DNA of 11,650 nt, taken from JACZXC01 sp036447375. GTDB lineage: Bacteria; Myxococcota_A; UBA9160; SMWR01. Of the stretch, positions 6,594 to 11,650 are shown one piece after another (position 1 is the first letter of the stretch; each line of letters begins with the position of its first letter). The notes under the pieces are model-generated. The model was not told the DNA's origin, did not search any database, and saw only the letters and a list, made by a program, of their open reading frames with translations. The translations under genes were made by a program, and so were the position numbers. The stretch covers positions 1 to 11,650 of the forward strand of contig JAZFUU010000243.1 of the NCBI GenBank assembly GCA_036447375.1, written 5' to 3'.

Positions 6594-7462
6594 GGGGCGG
6601 AGTTGGCCGGTGTGCTCGTTGGAACTGCGGGAACCGCCACGATCTCGCCCTCGGCGGGCTCGAGACGGATCTCGATCCGCCGGTTCTTTGCGCGTCCGGC
6701 CGGGTTCTCGTTCGACGCCACCGGACGAAACTCTCCGAAGGACACGGCGCGGAGGCGATTGGGCTCGACCCCCTGTTGAGCCAGCAGCCGCACCACCTGG
6801 CTGGCGCGAGCCGCCGCCAGCTCCCAATTCGTGGGGTAGCGGCTTCGGAGGGTCGACCGGATCGGAATCGGGTCCGTGTGGCCCTGGACCTGGATCCGAT
6901 AAGACGCGGACTTCAAGCGCGCAGCCACCTTGCTCACGACGGCCGTTCCAGCTTGGCTCAGATTGGCGGAGCCCGACGCGAACAGCACGTCCTGGGACAG
7001 ATTGAGGCGGAGGCCCTCGCGCAGTTGCTCGATCTCGACCTGACCGGCCGCGAGTTCCTCTTGAAGATCGCCGACCAGCCCCTCGTAGGTTCCCTGAAGC
7101 CTGCGAAGCTCGTCTTCCCGCGATGCGAGCCTCGCCTCGCGATCTCGAAGTGTGCCGGACAGGATGGATTCGGTGCGCCGTAGCTTCTGGATGTCGTCTT
7201 CGAGGGCGGCCCGCGCCTCGAGCAGGTCCTCCATCTCATCGAGCAGCTTCAGCCGCTCGGCCCCGAGGCTCTGGTTCGACGCGGTGAGGAGCCGGACCCG
7301 TTGCGCCAGATCCGCCTCGGTTTGGAGCAACGCGTCCCGCTCTTCCTCGAGGATCCGATACTTTCCAGCCGTGACGCATCCGGAGCTGAGCAGGAGACCC
7401 AGCGCGACGGCCAGCGCCGCGGCGCTACGAAGACGGAGACAAGGTGTGTCGTAGTGCTTCAT
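6590..7462 (-). CDS. OmpA-family lipoprotein with coiled coil and peptidoglycan-binding domain
   Basis: The 290-residue protein has a signal peptide with hydrophobic core at 13-25 and a lipobox LSSGC, so Cys29 should be lipidated. Valine follows the cysteine and there is no Asp retention signal, suggesting the outer membrane. Residues about 35-155 are rich in Glu, Leu and Arg with heptad-like spacing, a long coiled coil. The C-terminal OmpA/MotB-type domain spans about 157-267: DVLFASGSANLS, VQGHTDPIPI (Asp197), TNWELAAARA (Arg219) and NRRIEI (260-265), the usual diaminopimelate-contacting elements. A Pro/Ala/Val tail ends it. It would tie the outer membrane to peptidoglycan through a rod-like spacer. 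The ATG at 7462 lies inside the end of lon (38-base overlap, other frame). GGAAAG at 7473-7468 supports this start, and a later start would lose the signal peptide. Its TGA overlaps the glycerate kinase GTG. Confidence 0.92.
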   Translation of the reverse strand: MKHYDTPCLRLRSAAALAVALGLLLSSGCVTAGKYRILEEERDALLQTEADLAQRVRLLTASNQSLGAERLKLLDEMEDLLEARAALEDDIQKLRRTESILSGTLRDREARLASREDELRRLQGTYEGLVGDLQEELAAGQVEIEQLREGLRLNLSQDVLFASGSANLSQAGTAVVSKVAARLKSASYRIQVQGHTDPIPIRSTLRSRYPTNWELAAARASQVVRLLAQQGVEPNRLRAVSFGEFRPVASNENPAGRAKNRRIEIRLEPAEGEIVAVPAVPTSTPANSAP

Positions 7463-9848
7463 CGATTCTTTCCACGTACTCGAGCGTCAGTCCGGTGAGC
7501 AGCTCGGCCGGAATCTCTTCCGCGTCTCGTCGATTGAGCTCGGGCAATACCACGCGGGTAATTCCCGCGCGCTTGGCGGCCAAGATTTTTTCCTTGATGC
7601 CTCCCACGGGCAACACCTTGCCACGGAGTGTGATCTCTCCGGTCATCGCGACCTCGGGCAACGCCACCCGACCGGTCATCAGAGAAGCCAGCGACGTGAC
7701 CATGGCAATCCCCGCCGACGGGCCGTCTTTGGGTACACCACCCGCCGGAACGTGGAGGTGCACATCCCAGCTCGCAAATCGCTCCGGATCGATGTCGAGG
7801 CTCGACGCACGTGTCCGGAGCCAGGAGCGTGCGGCCTCAGCCGACTCCCGCATCACGTCGCCGAGAGATCCCGTGAGCTGCAGCTTCCCCTTGCCGGGCA
7901 TGTGCGTGGATTCCACGAAGAGGATGTCGCCGCCGGCGGGTGTCCAGGCCAGTCCCACGGCCACGCCGGCCTGACCCACCGTCTCGGCGAGCTCCTGCTC
8001 GAAACGGACCGGTCCGAGCAGGTCGAACAGGTCGTCGGGTGTGATCGTCACCGGCCCTTCCAATCCGTCCTCCGCCACCCGTCGGGCGATCTTGCGAGCC
8101 ACCCCGCCGATCTCACGTTCCAGGTTGCGGACCCCCGCCTCCCGCGTGTAGCTGCGAATGATGCGGCGCAGGGTCTCCACCGGAAACTCCAACTCGATCC
8201 GGTCGACACCGTTCTGTTCACGCTGACGGGGAACCAGAAAGCGCGTGGCGATCTCGACCTTCTCTTCCTCCGTATAGCCGGGAAGTTCGATCACTTCGAG
8301 GCGATCGCGCAGGGCGGCCGGAACCGGATCCATGATGTTCGCAGTGGCGATGAATAGAACCTGCGATAGATCGAAGGGAACCTCGAGGTAGTGGTCGCTG
8401 AAGCTCGAATTTTGCTCCGGGTCGAGCACCTCGAGCAGGGCGGACGATGGGTCACCGCGGAAGTCGGCGCCCACTTTGTCGACCTCGTCGAGGACGAATA
8501 CCGGGTTTCTTGTGCCCGCCCGCCGCAACCCCTGCACGATTCGCCCGGGAAGAGCTCCCACGTAGGTGCGACGATGACCGCGGATCTCCGCTTCGTCGCG
8601 CACTCCTCCCAACGAGATGCGTTGAAACTTCCGGCCCAGGGCCCGGGCAATGGAACGGCCGAGTGATGTCTTCCCCGTTCCCGGGGGTCCGGCGAAGCAC
8701 AGAATCGGACCCTTGAGGTCTCGCTTGAGCGAGAGTACGGCGATGAACTCCACGATCCGGTCCTTGACCTTCTCCAGACCGTAGTGATCCTCGTCGAGGA
8801 TGCGGCGCGCCTCATGGACGTCCAGTCGGTCCTCGCTGCTCGCCGACCACGGAAGATCGGCCATCCACTCCAGATAGGTGCGTATCACCCCGTACTCGGC
8901 GGCGGCCGACGGCATGCCCTCCAGGCGGTCGAGCTCCCGGATGGCCTGTTCGTGGGCCTCCTCGGGCATGGCCGCCGCCTCTACGCTGTCGCGCAGGCGT
9001 TGAATCTCCGAGTCCGAATCCTCGGCCTCCCCGAGCTCCTGGCGAATCGTCTCCAGCTGTTGACGGAGCATGTAATCGCGCTGGGTCTTACCGAGGTCGT
9101 TCTGGACCTTGTCGCGAATCTCGCTCTCGACCTTCATCGCGTCGCGTTCGCGGCCGATCTGCTCGAGGACCCGTTTCAGGCGCGTGGGCACGTGAAGCTG
9201 CTCGAGGATCTCCTGTTTCCGCTCCAGCTCGAGGTCGAGGTTCGAGCCCACCAGATCCCCCAGCTTCGAGGGATTGTCCAGGTTCACTGCCAGCACCTGA
9301 AGTTCGTCGGACAAGCGCGCGCTCTCCGCCACCAGCGATCCGAATTGCTGCGACAGGCTGCGGACCAGAGCCGTCGTCTCCACGGAGTCGAGGTCCCCGG
9401 TCTCGCTGAGTATCGTGATTTTTGCCGTCAGAAACGGCTCGGTGGAATCGAACTCGTCGATCCGCACTCGGGCCAGGCCCTGCACGAGCAGGCGGTACGA
9501 CTCATCGGGGAAGGTGAGCATCTTCGTGAGTCGGACGAGAGTGCCAATCCGGTAGACATCATCGGGACCGGGACTTCCGGTGACCGGACCGCGCACCGCG
9601 GCGGTCACCAGCATCCGCTGGGGCGAGAGCAGGGCTCGATCGATCAGGCGCTTGGAACGCGCGCTGCTGACCAGCAGGGGCGCGAGAAGAAACGGAAACA
9701 GAACCGTGTTCTTCAGCGGGAGAACCGAGAGCAGCTTCGGAACGTCGAGCTCGGTGGGCTCCTGTTCGACGGCACTGTCCACGACGACCTGGCCGCCTCC
9801 GGCCTGCGGCTCGACCTCGGGACGAATTTCGTTGCTTTCGTCTGCCAT
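7425..9848 (-). CDS. lon: ATP-dependent Lon protease
   Basis: This 807-residue protein is a complete Lon (LonA type), the cytoplasmic ATP-driven serine protease that degrades misfolded and regulatory proteins. In order: an acidic unstructured N-terminus (1-36); the substrate-binding LON domain starting at LLSVLPLKNTVLFPF (39-53); a coiled-coil region up to about 330; an AAA+ module with Walker A GPPGTGKT (387-394), RISLGGVRDEAEIRGHRRTY (410-429), Walker B FVLDEVDK (451-458) and sensor region ATANIMDPVPAALRDR (501-516); and the protease domain with Ser711 in KDGPSAG and Lys754 in GGIKEKILAAKR, the Ser-Lys dyad with the same 43-residue spacing as E. coli S679/K722. Length is close to the E. coli enzyme (784). 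The ATG shares one base with the hsp20 stop (TGATG), so translation is probably coupled. Heat-shock control through the dnaK promoter is likely but lies outside the window. Confidence 0.98.
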   Translation of the reverse strand: MADESNEIRPEVEPQAGGGQVVVDSAVEQEPTELDVPKLLSVLPLKNTVLFPFLLAPLLVSSARSKRLIDRALLSPQRMLVTAAVRGPVTGSPGPDDVYRIGTLVRLTKMLTFPDESYRLLVQGLARVRIDEFDSTEPFLTAKITILSETGDLDSVETTALVRSLSQQFGSLVAESARLSDELQVLAVNLDNPSKLGDLVGSNLDLELERKQEILEQLHVPTRLKRVLEQIGRERDAMKVESEIRDKVQNDLGKTQRDYMLRQQLETIRQELGEAEDSDSEIQRLRDSVEAAAMPEEAHEQAIRELDRLEGMPSAAAEYGVIRTYLEWMADLPWSASSEDRLDVHEARRILDEDHYGLEKVKDRIVEFIAVLSLKRDLKGPILCFAGPPGTGKTSLGRSIARALGRKFQRISLGGVRDEAEIRGHRRTYVGALPGRIVQGLRRAGTRNPVFVLDEVDKVGADFRGDPSSALLEVLDPEQNSSFSDHYLEVPFDLSQVLFIATANIMDPVPAALRDRLEVIELPGYTEEEKVEIATRFLVPRQREQNGVDRIELEFPVETLRRIIRSYTREAGVRNLEREIGGVARKIARRVAEDGLEGPVTITPDDLFDLLGPVRFEQELAETVGQAGVAVGLAWTPAGGDILFVESTHMPGKGKLQLTGSLGDVMRESAEAARSWLRTRASSLDIDPERFASWDVHLHVPAGGVPKDGPSAGIAMVTSLASLMTGRVALPEVAMTGEITLRGKVLPVGGIKEKILAAKRAGITRVVLPELNRRDAEEIPAELLTGLTLEYVERIDEALRHTLSPSS
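7468..7473 (-). promoter_or_regulatory. Ribosome-binding site of the lipoprotein gene inside lon
   Basis: The minus strand reads GGAAAG, five bases ahead of the ATG at 7462. It lies within the last codons of lon and supports a start that overlaps the protease gene. Confidence 0.4.
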
Positions 9849-10243
9849 CAGGTCTCGACCCTCACGCGCCGTTGCCCACTGGCGCGTCGCATCAGTGTCA
9901 CCAGGAGAAATCCGTCGGCGAGGCGCGCGGATACCCGATTCGGATCGAACGCCGTCGGAATGCGCACCCGGCGCTCGAAGGCCCCCGATGCGATCTCCAT
10001 CTGGTGAAGGCGTTGGACGCCCTCATCGTCCGGTGCGCGACGGACTCCGCTGATGCGCAGCGCAGGCCCGTCGACGCTGACGCGGACGTCTTCGCTGCGG
10101 ACGCCCGCGATCTCGACGCGAACGACGACGGCGTCTTCGGTCTCGAAGACATCGACGTCCGGTTGCCAGCGATCCCCCTGCAGCCGGTCGGCAAAATCGC
10201 CATACAGTTCTGAGAAGGGATCCGTTCGTCTCGGAGTGCTCAC
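9848..10243 (-). CDS. Hsp20 / alpha-crystallin small heat-shock protein
   Basis: The 131-residue protein is an ATP-independent holdase that keeps unfolding proteins soluble for DnaK. The alpha-crystallin domain runs from about 26 to 118: WQPDVDVFETEDAVVVRVEIAGVRSEDVRVSVDGPALRISGVR forms the first strands (shown here only by its DVDVFE, VEIAGV and LRISG elements), and ARLADGFLLVTL (106-117) is the conserved end strand. The C-terminal RVRV (126-129) supplies a V-x-V version of the IxI motif used in oligomer assembly. The N-terminal arm, about 25 residues, begins with TDPFSELYGDF, the usual DPF-type opening. The start is a GTG at 10243 without a visible ribosome-binding site; no other start codon is available between it and the dnaK stop. 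It lies 40 bases after dnaK and overlaps lon by one base. Confidence 0.93.
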   Translation of the reverse strand: MSTPRRTDPFSELYGDFADRLQGDRWQPDVDVFETEDAVVVRVEIAGVRSEDVRVSVDGPALRISGVRRAPDDEGVQRLHQMEIASGAFERRVRIPTAFDPNRVSARLADGFLLVTLMRRASGQRRVRVET

Positions 10244-10253
10244 GGCGGTTGCG

Positions 10254-10277
10254 GCCGCGGGGCCCGGGCCCAGCGGC
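10254..10277 (-). other. GC-rich intercistronic hairpin between dnaK and hsp20
   Basis: In the 40-base dnaK-hsp20 gap, GCCGC (10254-10258) pairs with GCGGC (10273-10277). After one mismatch the palindrome GGGCCCGGGCCC (10260-10271) continues the stem with four more G-C pairs around a CCGG loop. All nine pairs are G-C, so the RNA hairpin should be very stable. It lies just ahead of the hsp20 GTG, where it could protect the dnaK message end, cause partial termination or hide the hsp20 start. No T run follows, so it is not a standard intrinsic terminator. Confidence 0.45.
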
Positions 10278-10283
10278 GGGAAC

Positions 10284-11650
10284 TCAGTCGTTCCCCTTCT
10301 CCTCTGTGTACTCGGCGTCGATCACTTCGCCCTGTTCTGCGGAGCCCGCCCCCGCTGAATCGTTGGCCCCGCTCTCGGCGGGCCCGGTCTGGGCAGCCGG
10401 CTCCTCTTGGGCTTTGTAGAGCACCTCGGCGAGCTTGTGAAGCTCTCGCTCGACGCTCTGCCGGGCCGCATCCAGGCGCGCCACATCGTCGCTCTCGAGG
10501 TCTTTCTTCGCCTCGTCGACCGCCGACTGTACCGCCTGAGTCTCCGACTCGCCGATCTTGTCTGCGTTCTCCTTGAGGGTCTTCTCCGCCTGGTAGATCA
10601 TGCTGTCGAGAGCGTTGCGCTTTTCCACCTTTTCGTGCTGATCACGGTCTTCGGCCGCATGCTCGCTCGCGTCACTCATCATCCGCTCGATCTCTTCCTT
10701 GGCCAGGCCCCCGCTCCCCTCGATCCGAACCGATTGCTCCTTCGAGGAGGCCTTGTCGGTGGCCGAGACCGACAGAATGCCGTTGGCGTCGATGTCAAAG
10801 GCGACCTCGATCTGGGGAACGCCGCGCGGCGCCGGGGGAATCCCGTCCAGGATGAACCGACCCAGGGTGCGATTTCCGCCGGCCATCTCGCGCTCGCCCT
10901 GGAGCACGTGGATCTCGACCTGGGGCTGACTGTCCGCCGCCGTCGAAAAAGTCTGGCTGCGACGGGTCGGAATCGTCGTGTTCTTCTCGATGAGCTTGGT
11001 CATGACCTGACCCAAGGTCTCGATCCCGAGGGACAGTGGCGTCACGTCGAGCAGAAGAACGTCCTTGACGTCGCCCGACAGCACGCCCCCCTGAATGGCC
11101 GCGCCCACCGCCACGACTTCGTCCGGGTTCACGGTGCGGTTCGGTTCCCGCCCGAAGAGATTCTTCACCTTTTCCTGAACCAGCGGACTCCGCGTCGAGC
11201 CACCCACCAACACGACCTCGTCGATGTCTGAGGCCTTCAGCCCCGCATCGGCCAGCGCCTGCCGACACGGTTCGAGGGTTCGATCGACCAGATCCTCGAT
11301 GAGCTGCTCCAGCTTGGCCCGGGTGAGCTTCAGCGTCATGTGCTTGGGCCCACTCTGATCTGCGGTGATGTAGGGCAGGTTGATATCGGTACTGACGGCG
11401 CTCGAGAGCTCGACCTTGGCCTTCTCCGCCGCTTCCCGCAGTCGCTGCAGGGCCATCGGATCCTTGGCCAGGTCGATGCCCTGGTCGCGCTTGAACTCGG
11501 CGATCAGGTAGTCGATGACCCTCTGGTCCAGATTGTCGCCGCCGAGATGGGTGTCGCCGTTGGTGGCCTTCACCTCCACGACGTTCTCCCCGACTTCCAG
11601 AATCGAAATGTCGAAGGTCCCGCCACCGAAGTCGTACACGGCGATTTTTT
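10284..11650 (-). CDS. dnaK: Chaperone DnaK (Hsp70), C-terminal three quarters
   Basis: DnaK is the ATP-driven cytoplasmic Hsp70 that binds exposed hydrophobic peptides with DnaJ and GrpE. The reading frame stays open to the right edge (Lys-Ile-Ala-Val-Tyr-Asp-Phe-Gly before the phosphate loop), so the gene is truncated by the window, not by mutation. About 454 residues are present; roughly the first 190 of the E. coli numbering are missing. Visible are DFGGGTFDISIL, ATNGDTHLGGDNLDQR, ELSSAVSTDINLPYI, VVLVGGSTRSPLVQ, the interdomain linker DVKDVLLLDVTPLSLGIET, the substrate-binding sheet with HVLQGERE and GIPPAPRGVPQIEV, the helical lid with TRNQ-equivalent KRNALDSMIYQAEK, and the acidic tail with EVIDAEYTEE that DnaK proteins share. 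It is followed by hsp20 and lon on the same strand. Confidence 0.98.
   Translation of the reverse strand, partial: KIAVYDFGGGTFDISILEVGENVVEVKATNGDTHLGGDNLDQRVIDYLIAEFKRDQGIDLAKDPMALQRLREAAEKAKVELSSAVSTDINLPYITADQSGPKHMTLKLTRAKLEQLIEDLVDRTLEPCRQALADAGLKASDIDEVVLVGGSTRSPLVQEKVKNLFGREPNRTVNPDEVVAVGAAIQGGVLSGDVKDVLLLDVTPLSLGIETLGQVMTKLIEKNTTIPTRRSQTFSTAADSQPQVEIHVLQGEREMAGGNRTLGRFILDGIPPAPRGVPQIEVAFDIDANGILSVSATDKASSKEQSVRIEGSGGLAKEEIERMMSDASEHAAEDRDQHEKVEKRNALDSMIYQAEKTLKENADKIGESETQAVQSAVDEAKKDLESDDVARLDAARQSVERELHKLAEVLYKAQEEPAAQTGPAESGANDSAGAGSAEQGEVIDAEYTEEKGND

Noticed and set aside
5589..6779. 396-residue plus-strand open frame opposite glycerate kinase
   Set aside because: Antisense shadow with no recognisable domain; the minus-strand protein carries all MOFRL-family motifs.
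8784..10007. 407-residue plus-strand open frame opposite lon and hsp20
   Set aside because: Antisense shadow in codon register with two well-conserved genes; long open antisense frames are expected at this GC content.
10407..11231. 274-residue plus-strand open frame opposite dnaK
   Set aside because: Antisense to highly conserved DnaK sequence; such frames opposite dnaK are a well-known annotation artefact.
11638..11650. Start of a gene at the GTG at 11639
   Set aside because: The frame continues upstream to the window edge with Lys-Ile-Ala, as in internal DnaK sequence, so this GTG is an internal valine codon.
1..11650. Novel defence, mobile or biosynthetic system
   Set aside because: Nearly every gene belongs to a recognisable housekeeping family, and I saw no repeats, integrase, toxin-antitoxin pair, reverse transcriptase, CRISPR spacing or large modular enzyme.

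Overview
The window is GC-rich (roughly two thirds G+C by eye), almost fully coding, and reads as a chromosomal housekeeping segment of a Gram-negative bacterium. Three things point that way: a lipobox-bearing OmpA-type lipoprotein, a FrnE-like DsbA-family oxidoreductase, and densely packed genes with ATG and GTG starts. The protein flavour and gene mix would suit a deltaproteobacterial or Myxococcota-like lineage, but that placement is an impression only. I see no insertion sequence, phage gene, CRISPR array, tRNA or rRNA.

Left part (1-3314). A minus-strand gene leaves the window after its first seven codons (1-21). Facing away from it is a GNAT acetyltransferase (203-965, plus) carrying one extra C at 431-434 that breaks its frame. 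A two-gene minus-strand unit follows: a FrnE-like thiol-disulfide oxidoreductase (2173-1451), then 10 nt later a small membrane protein with an N-terminal zinc ribbon (1440-1003). Divergent from that pair is a class I fructose-bisphosphate aldolase (2298-3314, plus, GTG start) with a plausible sigma-70-type promoter.

Right part (3347-11650). Seven consecutive minus-strand genes run leftwards with overlaps or gaps below 50 nt: dnaK (5' end cut by the window edge), an Hsp20 small heat-shock protein, lon, an OmpA-domain lipoprotein, a glycerate 2-kinase of the MOFRL/TtuD type, an ABC1/UbiB-family atypical kinase and a flavin-reductase-domain protein. The first three form a proteostasis module: DnaK folds, Hsp20 holds aggregating proteins, and Lon degrades what cannot be rescued. 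hsp20-lon (TGATG) and ompA-glycerate kinase (GTGA) overlap at stop and start codons, and lon overlaps the lipoprotein gene by 38 nt, so co-transcription and translational coupling are likely. The run meets the aldolase gene head-on at a palindrome whose two outer ends are the two TAG stop codons.

There is no gene-free stretch above 300 nt. The largest gap is 22-202. I found no convincing new multi-gene system. The points most worth a second look are the extended dnaK-hsp20-lon operon, the two intercistronic hairpins, the GNAT frameshift, and the zinc-ribbon membrane protein paired with the FrnE-like protein.
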